Notes under the pieces: model-generated
The model's input: only the letters and a program-made list of their open reading frames with translations
What the model was told of the DNA's origin: nothing
Databases searched by the model: none
NCBI RefSeq assembly: GCF_023703465.1
Contig: NZ_JAMQGP010000003.1
Coordinates: forward strand, 310,001 to 374,000
Reading direction: 5' to 3'
DNA: 64,000 bases
Source of the DNA: Echinimonas agarilytica
GTDB lineage: Bacteria; Pseudomonadota; Gammaproteobacteria; Enterobacterales; Neiellaceae
Position numbers and translations under genes: made by a program
Shown: positions 46,370 to 55,690 of the stretch, one piece after another
Layout: the number at the start of each line of letters is the position of its first letter
How positions within the stretch are numbered: position 1 is the stretch's first letter

Positions 46370-48700
46370 TTACTTTTGAGGCGCTTGTTGACCATAGCGT
46401 CTTTGATAAAGGCTTTGATGCACCTTTTTCGCAGATTTTATTAAGTGCGGGTATGGAATATCTGTGGTGGTGACAAAACCTACGTTGTAGTTTTCGCCAT
46501 CGTGCGCTCTGCCTGTGATAGGCGAATCGATGTATTGGAACCAGTGTGCGCCGACTAGGTATGGATTGTCGATCACCGTATCCATGTATGTTTCATACAT
46601 ATCTGCGCGCGTCTTTTGATTCGGCGCATGGATGATTCCGGGGTTTGGTTGACCGGTATCCGTTGAACCAATATGGAACTCACCAATAATGGTTGGCATG
46701 TCTAGCTCTTCAAGAAATCCCCACGTCACTTGATCGAGTCCTTCTCGATAATAGTTGTAACTAATCACATCTGCATATTTCTTGGCAGACCAACGTGCTT
46801 CTGGTGATGTTCCCCACGAGGTGAAACGAGCGCCCATATACATATGGTTGGGCAGTACATCAGCAACGGCTTGTTTGACGACCTTGAAATATTCATCTGC
46901 ATAGCGTTCTAGTAACCACGAGAAATCACTCAGCATGGCTTCAGAGAATTCGGTGTCCATTTTGTAATCAAGGCCATTATCGAGCTCTGCCCACGAATTG
47001 ATGTCTCTGTGCCATGCTGTTGCCAACGCATCGATGTTGCCATATTTATCTTTGAGCATTTGGCTGAACACGTCTTTGGTTGGGCTGTCTGATGGTGTTT
47101 TGGTGAGAGCGTCAAATACAATACCGTAGCGCTGAATCGGTTTTCCTTGTCCCCCCCAACTCATTTCATTGTCGATGAAGACACCAATACACCACGGGTT
47201 ATTTTGCACTTCTTCAGCGATCACTGCCGTGGTGATATGGGCTCTGCGTACAAATTCTTGATCAAATGGATCTGGCATTGCCCCCCAATAATCAAACCCT
47301 GAGCTGAGTGTTTTAAAGTCACCTATGATCCAACCATTGGCAAAATAGGGCACTTGATTGTTGTTGTAAAATGACGCATCTGTCCAGTTACCAAATGAGG
47401 TGAATCCCCAATCATTCATTCGGTCGAGAGTCACTTGTCGCCATTGATCGATGTAAGATTTTGGACTGCTTTCACCGTAACGGCGTTCTAGGTTAGCTTG
47501 GTAAAAACTAAAGACTTCACCGTGTTCAATTGGACCCATGTGGGACTCTCTACGGTAGCCGTAATGTTCTGCTAACGGCGAGTTGTAGTCAGGCAACCAC
47601 TCAAACATATTGTGACGTTGTTCATTGGCGATATAAGCTGTTTTTTGGGCTTTTGTGTAATTGCCACCAATGGCTTGAGAATCTTCAGGTGTCACATCAT
47701 TTGGGTCTATGTAGCGCACAGAGTCGTCTTTATAATCAACCCCGGTAAAGGTTGATGTATTGGCCATACGAGCATTGGCAATGCCGCTGGAAAAGAACAA
47801 ATAACCTTGAGGATCGACCATGGCCCATTGACCGCTCACTTTTTCTGTACGGAAGTATCCTGTTGCATTCAATTTGGGGCCCGATCTCCAACCGCCAAAC
47901 TTGCTGCGTTCAGGCCAGCCCTTCGATTGTGCTAATTGTTTTAACTCTTCATCGGCACGCGCTTTGAGTTGTGCATCAGATGTTACTTTTAAGTCAAATT
48001 CAACATCATTGCGCTGCCCATACGCATCGACGATTTTATTTAAATAGTCGGCGTTGGGGGTTGGCGTTGTTTCAAATCGAACATTGTCGAGCACCACTTG
48101 AGTCAGGTTGATTTGAGTTTCGGTATAAATTGAAATGTCGTACACGTCAGAAAAATCTGCATTGACTTTCCCGCCGCGCAGAATCATTTTGCGCGCAGGT
48201 GAGTCAAACGTAGGGGGCGTATCTCGAAGGCCCGTGTCTACATTTAGATCGAGACCTTTTAATTCGAAATATAGGGTTGTTTTTTCACCTACATCGAGCC
48301 CGATTGTGCGCCGCTGAACCGCGTCTGAGAGACCTTTAACGTTGGTACTTAACATCACTGGCGTGACGCCCGTGTTTTGTATATCAAACATCAATGCATT
48401 GTTACCAAGCTCTGAAGTGTTCCAAGGTGCAGAAGGCACTAAATTGATGCCTGACGAGGCGTGTGAATTTGAAAATGATACTTGCAAACCCTGGCTATCA
48501 ACCCCGTTCTTAACCAGTGTTATATCCGCATTAAACGCTTCAATGAACGATGGAATGTGAGCCGATTCAAAATCAGTGACCCGAACTTGTGATAACTGTT
48601 TATCTTCGCTATCAGTGACAGCACCACATGATGTGATGAACGGACACACGATTGAACTTAGCAGTACAAGGGGTAAGTTTAAAAATTTACTTTCGCGCAA
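46370..48700 (-). CDS. GH50 beta-agarase lipoprotein
   Basis: A 776-residue lipoprotein (lipobox FITSC around residue 25), so probably exposed on the outer membrane. An N-terminal jelly-roll, CBM-like region (about 30-230) precedes a GH50 (beta/alpha)8 domain. Family blocks include MVDPQGYLFFSSGIANAR, FGNWTDASFY, FIDNEMSWGGQG (acid/base Glu after Asn) and MPTIIGEFHIGS (nucleophile Glu). GH50 agarases cleave agarose, often releasing neoagarobiose. The start codon is TTG at 48700, supported by GAGG 8 bases upstream; no ATG is available in the open frame. The site is inside a 13-bp hairpin. Last gene of the galactan operon, 73 bases after the FecR-LamG gene. Confidence 0.92.
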   Translation of the reverse strand: MRESKFLNLPLVLLSSIVCPFITSCGAVTDSEDKQLSQVRVTDFESAHIPSFIEAFNADITLVKNGVDSQGLQVSFSNSHASSGINLVPSAPWNTSELGNNALMFDIQNTGVTPVMLSTNVKGLSDAVQRRTIGLDVGEKTTLYFELKGLDLNVDTGLRDTPPTFDSPARKMILRGGKVNADFSDVYDISIYTETQINLTQVVLDNVRFETTPTPNADYLNKIVDAYGQRNDVEFDLKVTSDAQLKARADEELKQLAQSKGWPERSKFGGWRSGPKLNATGYFRTEKVSGQWAMVDPQGYLFFSSGIANARMANTSTFTGVDYKDDSVRYIDPNDVTPEDSQAIGGNYTKAQKTAYIANEQRHNMFEWLPDYNSPLAEHYGYRRESHMGPIEHGEVFSFYQANLERRYGESSPKSYIDQWRQVTLDRMNDWGFTSFGNWTDASFYNNNQVPYFANGWIIGDFKTLSSGFDYWGAMPDPFDQEFVRRAHITTAVIAEEVQNNPWCIGVFIDNEMSWGGQGKPIQRYGIVFDALTKTPSDSPTKDVFSQMLKDKYGNIDALATAWHRDINSWAELDNGLDYKMDTEFSEAMLSDFSWLLERYADEYFKVVKQAVADVLPNHMYMGARFTSWGTSPEARWSAKKYADVISYNYYREGLDQVTWGFLEELDMPTIIGEFHIGSTDTGQPNPGIIHAPNQKTRADMYETYMDTVIDNPYLVGAHWFQYIDSPITGRAHDGENYNVGFVTTTDIPYPHLIKSAKKVHQSLYQRRYGQQAPQK

Positions 48701-48751
48701 AACGCTGACCTCAAGTTGAACGATTTAAAGTTTATTGTGGTCAGCGTTTTG
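48698..48751 (-). promoter_or_regulatory. Inverted repeat covering the ribosome-binding site and start of the GH50 gene
   Basis: A perfect 13-bp inverted repeat (48739-48751 with 48698-48710) separated by 28 bases. In the minus-strand RNA the second arm includes GG of the GAGG ribosome-binding site and the complete TTG start codon. It may block translation of GH50 from read-through mRNA, or act as a partial terminator of the upstream genes. Confidence 0.7.
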
Positions 48752-48773
48752 AATTGACACATGTAATGTTAAT

Positions 48774-50384
48774 TTATTTTATCGATTCATTCTCAAGCGC
48801 TAATTTGTTCTGATTCATGAGCTGTTGAATTTGTTGCTGAGATAGGGCTGCTTCATGAACGTAAAGCTCATCTAAAGCGCCTTTGAAAAACATTTGTTGC
48901 TCATGTTGAGCCTTGTCTTCGTAGCCAATATTCCGGCCTAGACTCAAAGGTCGCGACAGAGGGTGATCGAGTAAAGTATCGATTTTCGCAATGGATTTGT
49001 TTTGCGTGCGCTCTAATTCACCATCCACATAGAGCAACACATGTGTGGCAATATTAGATGTTTCGCCGCCGTAAAGAACCACTGCAATATGATGCCACTG
49101 ATCGTCTCGAAGGTCGGTAGACCCTACAACTTGTGCTTGATAGGTACCAATGCGAAGTCGGCCTAAAGGGCCGTCTATCGCTTCTGGATTGGGCGAAATT
49201 TGCCAAGCAGCATAATCCTGTTGCAACCCCCAGTTGACCACACCATAGGCGTGATTGATCGAGAAATCTTTCGGAATTTTCAACCAAAAACTAACGGTTC
49301 GAGGGTCGTCATGACCAATGCCTGGAAAATTAGTTTCTAACCAGTTGCCTTGGCCATCAAACTCAATTGCCTGATCAAATACGCCGGTTATATGCGAAAT
49401 TGGCGTGTCGGCTGGAGAACGATCAATAGCGGGGTATTGCTCGGATGTAAGCCCTTGACCAGTCGATGGAAACTGTTGCTCGATTTGCTCATTGAAAGAC
49501 CAGTGCAAATAATCAGGCTCAAGCGCTGAGTTACCCGGCAACACTCGCATGAATTCGCTGGCATCGCTCTTGAAATTTGTTACTTGGTGGGCCAAGTCGA
49601 AGGCTAGACCTTCATCTTTTTTCGCATGGCGATAACTCTGTTCTGTATTGCCGCGCGCTTTAATTTCACCGTCTAATACATGCACCTTCGACGCACCGTT
49701 TTGGTTTACTTCAACACCAAACTCTGTTCCTAAGTCAATGATTTCTGAGCTGGGGGTGTCAATACGGAAACCAATGGCATTGGGGGGTACTCGCGCAATT
49801 AACTTGCCGTGATCCAAAATGACTTGTTCGGCTGATTTTAATTGCAACTTAATGGGGGCTTCTAAAACGAGCACCACACCGTTATTCAAGGTGATTTCGC
49901 TGTATCCTTGATGCAGCTCTACTTCGCCTCGGCCTAAATGATTCCCGATATGTAAGCTGTCCAATGCAGGTGACACGGCTGCGATTTTGGTAACTTGAGC
50001 AAAATCCTGTTGTAAATCTACATAATTGGCAGCAAACAAAATGCTCACTAACATCACAATGCTGGCAGCCATCGCCATTGGTTTTTCATACCAAGGGGTA
50101 GGGGCTTTGATGTTGTTAATTTCGTTGTTGACGCGATCCACAAGGCTGCTGGATTGCTCTGGCAGAATGCGCTCGATCACTTCACTCGAAAACGACTGAG
50201 TATCGTTTTCCGCCATGAGTTCAGCTGCCAATAATCGTTCGATGCTGACTTGTTCGCTCAACGTTGTTAACAGTTGAGGCGTCGTTTTACACTCAGCCAA
50301 TAGCTCTTCAGCAACATCTTCGCCACTGAGATAAGCTGCGACCAGCCGTTCATGCTCGGGTTTTAAATGGGAATTTGATGTCAT
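48774..50384 (-). CDS. FecR-LamG membrane protein, probable anti-sigma partner
   Basis: A 536-residue single-pass protein. Order: cytoplasmic N-terminal helical region (1-95), membrane helix (about 103-122), FecR domain (about 145-245; LQLKSAEQVILDHGKLIARVP and IDLGTEFGVEVNQNG) and a C-terminal LamG/concanavalin-like domain (about 320-525; GNWLETNFPG, VLLYVDGELERTQ, GALDELYVHEAALSQ). FecR proteins transmit periplasmic signals to an ECF sigma factor; the LamG end could bind glycans. The start overlaps the sigma gene stop by four bases, strongly suggesting a sigma/anti-sigma pair. This FecR-LamG architecture is common in Planctomycetes, Verrucomicrobia and Lentisphaerae. Confidence 0.85.
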   Translation of the reverse strand: MTSNSHLKPEHERLVAAYLSGEDVAEELLAECKTTPQLLTTLSEQVSIERLLAAELMAENDTQSFSSEVIERILPEQSSSLVDRVNNEINNIKAPTPWYEKPMAMAASIVMLVSILFAANYVDLQQDFAQVTKIAAVSPALDSLHIGNHLGRGEVELHQGYSEITLNNGVVLVLEAPIKLQLKSAEQVILDHGKLIARVPPNAIGFRIDTPSSEIIDLGTEFGVEVNQNGASKVHVLDGEIKARGNTEQSYRHAKKDEGLAFDLAHQVTNFKSDASEFMRVLPGNSALEPDYLHWSFNEQIEQQFPSTGQGLTSEQYPAIDRSPADTPISHITGVFDQAIEFDGQGNWLETNFPGIGHDDPRTVSFWLKIPKDFSINHAYGVVNWGLQQDYAAWQISPNPEAIDGPLGRLRIGTYQAQVVGSTDLRDDQWHHIAVVLYGGETSNIATHVLLYVDGELERTQNKSIAKIDTLLDHPLSRPLSLGRNIGYEDKAQHEQQMFFKGALDELYVHEAALSQQQIQQLMNQNKLALENESIK

Positions 50385-50959
50385 TGGGTCAGATCCCTCA
50401 TTTTGCTATCGATACAGCTTTTTAATTTCTGCCGCAGCCGATAGAGCCGCATGGTCATCGTTGAATGTCGTTCATCGTATTTAGTACAAAGCTCGGTCAC
50501 GGAAAAGCCGAGGTTATAGTGCTCATTTAACAACAGACGCATTTTCTGATCGAGCCGATTAAAGCAGCTTTTTAAATTGCTTAGATGTGCTGATTCATTG
50601 TCTTCGTTAAAACGTTCATCAATGTGTTCGTTGACTAACGTTTCTAGCTCAGCATGACCGCCGACGGCAATCAATTTGTGTTTACGCCTGTAATTTCTTA
50701 ACAAGTTAATGGCAATGCCCCGAAGCCAGGCACCAAACGAGCAATCGGATTGGAAGTCCTCAAGCTTTTTATAGGCCAATATAAAGGCTTCTTGCGCCAA
50801 GTCTTCAGCTTCATGAGCCGTTTCTAAGCGAACACGAAGACAAGCCCTGACCGATGGTTCGTATCGTCGAACTAATATTGAATAGGCATGAATATCACCG
50901 CGTTTTACCTGTTCAATAATGTGAATATCGGTCAATTCTATGGGGGCCTTCTGGCTCAT
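50381..50959 (-). CDS. ECF-type RNA polymerase sigma factor
   Basis: A 192-residue sigma-70-family protein with region 2 (about 25-95: AEDLAQEAFILAYKKLEDF, then FGAWLRGIAINLLRNYRRK) and region 4 (about 130-180: NLGFSVTELCTKYDERHSTMTMRLYRLRQKL), and no region 1 or 3, typical of ECF sigma factors. It is coupled by four-base overlaps both to the lactonase gene upstream and to the FecR-LamG gene downstream. Control by the FecR-LamG protein, and control of galactan genes by the sigma factor, are inferred from this layout. Confidence 0.88.
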   Translation of the reverse strand: MSQKAPIELTDIHIIEQVKRGDIHAYSILVRRYEPSVRACLRVRLETAHEAEDLAQEAFILAYKKLEDFQSDCSFGAWLRGIAINLLRNYRRKHKLIAVGGHAELETLVNEHIDERFNEDNESAHLSNLKSCFNRLDQKMRLLLNEHYNLGFSVTELCTKYDERHSTMTMRLYRLRQKLKSCIDSKMRDLTQ

Positions 50960-52179
50960 TGTGTGGAGCCACCTCTCACTGGCAACAGAGCAGAATTATC
51001 AAAACTTTGAATGAACGATGGCTTGTGGACGCTAGCTTCAACTGTGGTTGCAGTGAGTACACCTGTTTGCTTGTTGCGCTGAATTAAATTCAGACGATTA
51101 CTATGCTGGTTTGCCACCAGTATGTAGTTGCCACTGGTTGAGAAATTAAAGTCTCTTGGATGGTTGCCACCGGTACTCAATTGGGTGACTTTCTTTAGTT
51201 CACCAGAGTCTTGGATTGAGTATCCGTACAACATATTTTCGCCTCGAATGGCGACGTAGAGATATTTTCCGTTAGGGCTGATACGAATGGCTGATGCGGT
51301 ATTTTTCGGAGTTGTGTTTGCAGCTGAAATAACCTCCACTCGTCCAGATGGGATCAGTGTTCCATCAGAGTTTTGTTGTTCAAATATGGCGATACTGTTG
51401 CTGAGCTCGTTCAGGCTGTACACCCAGGGTTTTGACGGGTGAAAGGCTAAGTGTCGAGGGCCGTCTCCAGCGAGTGTCGAAACTTTATGTTGAGGCTTAA
51501 GCGCTTGCTTGTGGGTGTCGAACATCAATATTTCATCGGTTCCCAAATCGGTAATATACAAATAGCGGTTATTGTTGCCCCATCCTGCAAAGTGCAAATG
51601 AGGCGCTTCTTGGCGAGACGTGAGGCTGCTGCCGCTATGCTGATATTCATCTCTTAAAACGGGTGTTTGTGTTGGACCTTCGAGGTCGAATAGAGCGCTA
51701 TTGCCACTGTTATAATTCACAACAGCAACTTGTTGGTGTTCAGGGTTCACGCCGATATGACAAATGCCGCTGCCGTTTACGGGCACAGAATGGAGCAATT
51801 CGAACGCTTGCTGCTGAGCCTGCCATTGGTGGATTTCCAATCGTGGTTCATTTGTAGTCGTCGTCGCAATGGCGTACAGCATTTGAGATTCTGACTGCCA
51901 ATTCAGATACGACGGATTAATCGTGTCTGTGACCGCTTTTTCTAGTTGCAGTTGCTGTGCTGAAATATCGAAACTGAGCAGTTGAACACCTGGTGTTTCA
52001 GGCGCGGTGTAGCTGCCCACTAAAAAGTATTCTGTGTTACTGACAGATGCTTGATTTGCGTTTAGGCTGGCGGTCGGGTGAGTTTCGCATCCGACTGTAA
52101 ATAGCGCAGCAGTTGCGCAAGCCCATGTGGTGATGGCTTTGCCAACTGTCCCTTTGTTCAATGCATTTTTCAGTAACAC
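50956..52179 (-). CDS. Lactonase-like seven-bladed beta-propeller lipoprotein (PF10282)
   Basis: A 407-residue protein with lipobox TVGC near residue 30, followed by a seven-bladed propeller of the 6-phosphogluconolactonase/muconate-cycloisomerase-like family (PF10282). Blocks include FLVGSYTAPETPGVQL, GDGPRHLAFHPSKPWVYSLNE, IRISPNGKYLYVAIRGEN and GGNHPRDFNFSTSGNYILVANQ. A periplasmic lactonase acting on a sugar lactone is possible, and it would fit an oxidative step in galactan breakdown. Start GTG at 52179 with AAAGGA upstream. Its stop overlaps the sigma gene by four bases. Confidence 0.85.
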   Translation of the reverse strand: MLLKNALNKGTVGKAITTWACATAALFTVGCETHPTASLNANQASVSNTEYFLVGSYTAPETPGVQLLSFDISAQQLQLEKAVTDTINPSYLNWQSESQMLYAIATTTTNEPRLEIHQWQAQQQAFELLHSVPVNGSGICHIGVNPEHQQVAVVNYNSGNSALFDLEGPTQTPVLRDEYQHSGSSLTSRQEAPHLHFAGWGNNNRYLYITDLGTDEILMFDTHKQALKPQHKVSTLAGDGPRHLAFHPSKPWVYSLNELSNSIAIFEQQNSDGTLIPSGRVEVISAANTTPKNTASAIRISPNGKYLYVAIRGENMLYGYSIQDSGELKKVTQLSTGGNHPRDFNFSTSGNYILVANQHSNRLNLIQRNKQTGVLTATTVEASVHKPSFIQSFDNSALLPVRGGSTQ

Positions 52180-52193
52180 AGGTGTATTCCTTT

Positions 52194-54479
52194 TTAGTGA
52201 ATTTCTATTCCAAATAGTGCCGCAGGCACATGATCCGATGGATGACTAAACTCAATAACGATTTGCTGAGTTTGAATCGGTGATGCTAAACACAAACGGT
52301 TCATAGTTTGGTGGTTGTCGTTTACATCGGCAATGAGCTTACCTTCCGCTGTCTTAATGCGATAGCGTTGAACGCAGTAAGGTATCACTGTTTCAGGGTG
52401 TTCCATCAATACAGTTTCCAGTGCGTGATCTGAATCGGAATCAAAAAACATGTCGATCTGCTCAATTGTCACTTCCTCAGGCCATGTCAGCGTTAAACGG
52501 GGCTGAGGATCGCTTAAATCAGACACCCAAGCATTAGCTTTGAGCCAAGGGCGAACATGGCCATTGACCACTTGCTCAACGTTAAATGCTGCCAATGGAG
52601 GCGAGAATGTCATGGCTAAGTTCTGGCCGTTGGGGCGGCGTTCAGGTGTCCAAAGCTCAAATTCATCGATACCACTGTTAGGCGGTGGCGTTTGACGGCC
52701 AGTGTTTGACACGGCTTTGTGTACCTTATTGAACACGGCTAGGGTGCCCGTGATGAGTCGATCTGAAAGCGGCAACGATATTGCGTCATTGGCTAAGAAG
52801 CAGATAAAACCGTATTGATCGCCAACATTAACATCTGAGAAATCAATCGAAACGCATTGTTCACCGACTTCAACCGGAATCTCTATCGTTTTAAGTATTT
52901 CATCTGGCGTATAGTTCGCGGGTTTTGAGCTGGTGCGGAGTTGGCATGTCAACTGCGTTGCTTCAGTGGCTTTAACGGTTATTGCCATGAGCGGCGCAGG
53001 GCCAGACTGCAGCGGCACGAGTTGCGCGCTGGATTGGCACAATTGCTGGTAATCACCATTCGATTCATAAGTACTAAGTGCCAACTCACTCGAAGCGGAC
53101 AAGGTGGCAGTGGCGGCTTTGTTTTGGCTTTGATCCAAAGTAATGCCCGGAATGCCATGGGCAACGGCGCTAAGGCGCTGTTGTAGCTCTTGCATTTTTT
53201 GGGGAGCCAATAACGACTTCGGTGAACAGTTCTGCTGAATACACATGGCTGCTGCGGCGCCAACTGCCTGACCGCCGTGAGCGCAGGTGATCATGACGCG
53301 AGTAGAGCCAAACGCCATGTGGCTTGCACTGATAATCCGACCTGCGTAAAACAGGTTGTCGATGTCTTTGCTGACAAAGCATCGATAAGGAATTTGATAC
53401 ACACCTTTGGAATGAAATTGAGAGCATGCAGGGCGATCGCTATAAATACCTTCGGCAGGATGAATGTCGATAGCCCAGCCGCCATACGAAACGGCATCCG
53501 AAAACTCTGTTTGCTCGACGATGTCTGATTGAGTGAGCATGTACTCGCCTTCGAACCGGCGACTTTCACGTTTGCCCGGTACTGTGCCAACCCACTCCAA
53601 AGTTAAGTTGTCTACGTCATCAAATTTACCGCTGTTTTTGATGTAATCCCAGATACCGTAAACAATTTTCCAAAGTTCCCATTTGATATCTTCGGTTTCA
53701 TAGATCGTGTCTTTTACTCCACCAAATTCAATCCACCAAAATTTACACCCTGAATCGTGGCCTTGAATGTTTCCACAGCGCGGAATAGCGCCAATTTCCT
53801 CTTGGGTATAAGCGAATTTAGGAGCGCTATAACTCACTGGTTTATTCATTTTTTTGCTGTAGAAGAACAGCGTGTGACCCAACAATTCGGTATTGGCCTC
53901 GTCCGATGCCAAAAGCTCGTTAAATTCAGTTTTTGCTTCAGCGCCAATTCTAAAAGCAGCGCCTGCATTAAATGCAACGAGGCCGTCACCTGTCGCGTCA
54001 CAAAAGAGTGGGGCTGAAATACTGTATTGTGTGGAATTTTGGCTACAAAAAGCGTCGATACGGGTAATGGTCGTATCATCCGATTTATGCACTTGCTGAG
54101 CCGCAGTATTCAGTAGCAACGTGATATTGGATTCTGCCACCACTTTGTCGAGTAGAACAGTGTCGAAAATCAGAGGGTTGCCTTCGGGGTTAACACGCAA
54201 ATTATCCAGCATGATTTCGTCAATGACGCCGCCTTCGCGAGACCAACGGTTGTTGTTCCCCATGTGCGAAGTGGCGCCTAAAGCCCACAATCGAACTTCG
54301 CTAGAGGCGTTACCGCCGAGTACGGGTCTATCTTGCACCAATATGACTTGAGTGCCTGTTCGGGCTGCTGAAATCGCGGCACAAACACCCGCTAAACCTC
54401 CGCCAACAACTACAAATTCTGTGGTTAAGTGATTCGTTTTATTTTCACGAGAGTCGGGATTAAATTTTTCTATAATCAT
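52194..54479 (-). CDS. FAD-dependent oxidoreductase (PF12831) with C-terminal discoidin-like domain
   Basis: A 761-residue protein without a signal peptide. An N-terminal FAD-binding domain (Gly motif VVGGGLAGVCAA at about 24-35) carries the PF12831 landmarks GGNASSEVRLW, CDATGDGLVAFNAGA and HMAFGSTRVMITCAHGGQAVGAAAAMC. The last ~150 residues (LTLTWPEEVTIEQIDMFFD, then YRIKTAEGKLIADV and LFGIEIH) look like a discoidin (F5/8 type C) jelly roll. Such proteins are frequent in polysaccharide loci of marine Bacteroidetes and Planctomycetes, but their substrate is unknown; sugar oxidation is a guess. It lies 8 bases after the GH117 gene and 14 before the lactonase gene. Confidence 0.83.
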   Translation of the reverse strand: MIIEKFNPDSRENKTNHLTTEFVVVGGGLAGVCAAISAARTGTQVILVQDRPVLGGNASSEVRLWALGATSHMGNNNRWSREGGVIDEIMLDNLRVNPEGNPLIFDTVLLDKVVAESNITLLLNTAAQQVHKSDDTTITRIDAFCSQNSTQYSISAPLFCDATGDGLVAFNAGAAFRIGAEAKTEFNELLASDEANTELLGHTLFFYSKKMNKPVSYSAPKFAYTQEEIGAIPRCGNIQGHDSGCKFWWIEFGGVKDTIYETEDIKWELWKIVYGIWDYIKNSGKFDDVDNLTLEWVGTVPGKRESRRFEGEYMLTQSDIVEQTEFSDAVSYGGWAIDIHPAEGIYSDRPACSQFHSKGVYQIPYRCFVSKDIDNLFYAGRIISASHMAFGSTRVMITCAHGGQAVGAAAAMCIQQNCSPKSLLAPQKMQELQQRLSAVAHGIPGITLDQSQNKAATATLSASSELALSTYESNGDYQQLCQSSAQLVPLQSGPAPLMAITVKATEATQLTCQLRTSSKPANYTPDEILKTIEIPVEVGEQCVSIDFSDVNVGDQYGFICFLANDAISLPLSDRLITGTLAVFNKVHKAVSNTGRQTPPPNSGIDEFELWTPERRPNGQNLAMTFSPPLAAFNVEQVVNGHVRPWLKANAWVSDLSDPQPRLTLTWPEEVTIEQIDMFFDSDSDHALETVLMEHPETVIPYCVQRYRIKTAEGKLIADVNDNHQTMNRLCLASPIQTQQIVIEFSHPSDHVPAALFGIEIH

Positions 54480-54487
54480 GGTTCTTA

Positions 54488-55690
54488 CTACTTTGATTGA
54501 TTTGCTGAGCGAGCGCTGGCAGAAGTTCGGGCATCTTTCTCAGCCGGTGTTAATGCTTGGCTGAAGTACACATCGGGATGGTGAATGACGTCTGTTTGTT
54601 TCATTTCACCACTGTGATTAATACGAGATAAGTTGCAGTCGAAACGGCCCAGAAAGCTATGCTTAGTGGTGGGGTCACGCTTGTCGCAAAAGTGGCTTAA
54701 GCCCCATTCAATGCCATGCGCGTGCGCCGATGAATCAAACGCTGAAGGAATGAAAGGGCCTGCGGCCACGGGCATCATTGATGTGACTGATGCAATCGAG
54801 AAATTGACGCCGTCTGCAGCGTATTGAATGGTATTGCTTTCATTGCCGTTGCGAATAGCAAATGCCGCAATACCTTCTCCGAACTGAAAGTAAGTGGTTT
54901 CATGCCCGGAATTCAAAATGGGATTTAAAGGGTGTTTGTTAAACGGCCCCATTGGGTCGCTGGCTGTTGCGACGCCATTGCCTACAAGGTATTCGGGGCG
55001 GTCGCCATATGCGGCTTTGTAATACAAAAATATCTTGTCTTGGTAGACTAACAAGTAGGGGTCATGGATGGAAAATTGATCCCAGCTTCCCTCCGGTCCG
55101 TTGGGCACAACGAGTGCGCCCGACGCTTGCCAAGGCCCGTCAGGAGAGTCTGATGATGACAGCGTGACTGGACAATGGTCGCCTTGGGTCCCGCTAGCCT
55201 CCATAAATGCTTGATAATACAAGTAATACCTATTGTTCCAGACCAAAATGTCGGGCGTGGATACTGAACGCCAACCTAGCTCTGGTTTTGGCGGGCGTGA
55301 CACGGCAACGCCTTGCTCGGTCCAACAAAACCCATCATCACTGGTTGCATACCAGATCTCAGCTAAATCCCAGTCTGTGGATGGAACCGTCTCTGAACAT
55401 TGCTCGGGCCCCTTGGGAGGGCATACGGTATGACGCTTGGTATACCAAACGTAATATTTTTGATTGACGCAGATGATTTTGGAGGGGTCGCGACGCGACA
55501 CCGTTCCGTCATCATTGTTATAATCTAAGCCTTCCAACTGCGTGTATTTAAAGCTAGTAAATAACGGGTTATCTTCCGGCCTAGGTGTTAAGTAATTGTC
55601 GTAAAGACGTTCCATTGCTTGACTTAACGCCATTTTCGGTTTGGTTTGGGGAATGTCCCACGGAAAATATGTAGATTTATTTGGGCTCAT
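54488..55690 (-). CDS. GH117 alpha-1,3-3,6-anhydrogalactosidase
   Basis: A 400-residue five-bladed propeller hydrolase of family GH117, which releases 3,6-anhydro-L-galactose from the non-reducing end of neoagaro-oligosaccharides, mainly neoagarobiose. Family features are RRDPSKIICVNQKYYVWYTK (first catalytic Asp), WRSVSTPDILVWNNRYYLYYQAF, QFSIHDPYLLVY, and NSGHETTYFQFGEGIAAF, with EWGLSHF near the end. No signal peptide is visible, so it probably works in the cytoplasm after import by the symporter encoded just upstream. It overlaps that gene by 14 bases and has AGAGGTG before the ATG. Confidence 0.9.
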   Translation of the reverse strand: MSPNKSTYFPWDIPQTKPKMALSQAMERLYDNYLTPRPEDNPLFTSFKYTQLEGLDYNNDDGTVSRRDPSKIICVNQKYYVWYTKRHTVCPPKGPEQCSETVPSTDWDLAEIWYATSDDGFCWTEQGVAVSRPPKPELGWRSVSTPDILVWNNRYYLYYQAFMEASGTQGDHCPVTLSSSDSPDGPWQASGALVVPNGPEGSWDQFSIHDPYLLVYQDKIFLYYKAAYGDRPEYLVGNGVATASDPMGPFNKHPLNPILNSGHETTYFQFGEGIAAFAIRNGNESNTIQYAADGVNFSIASVTSMMPVAAGPFIPSAFDSSAHAHGIEWGLSHFCDKRDPTTKHSFLGRFDCNLSRINHSGEMKQTDVIHHPDVYFSQALTPAEKDARTSASARSANQSK

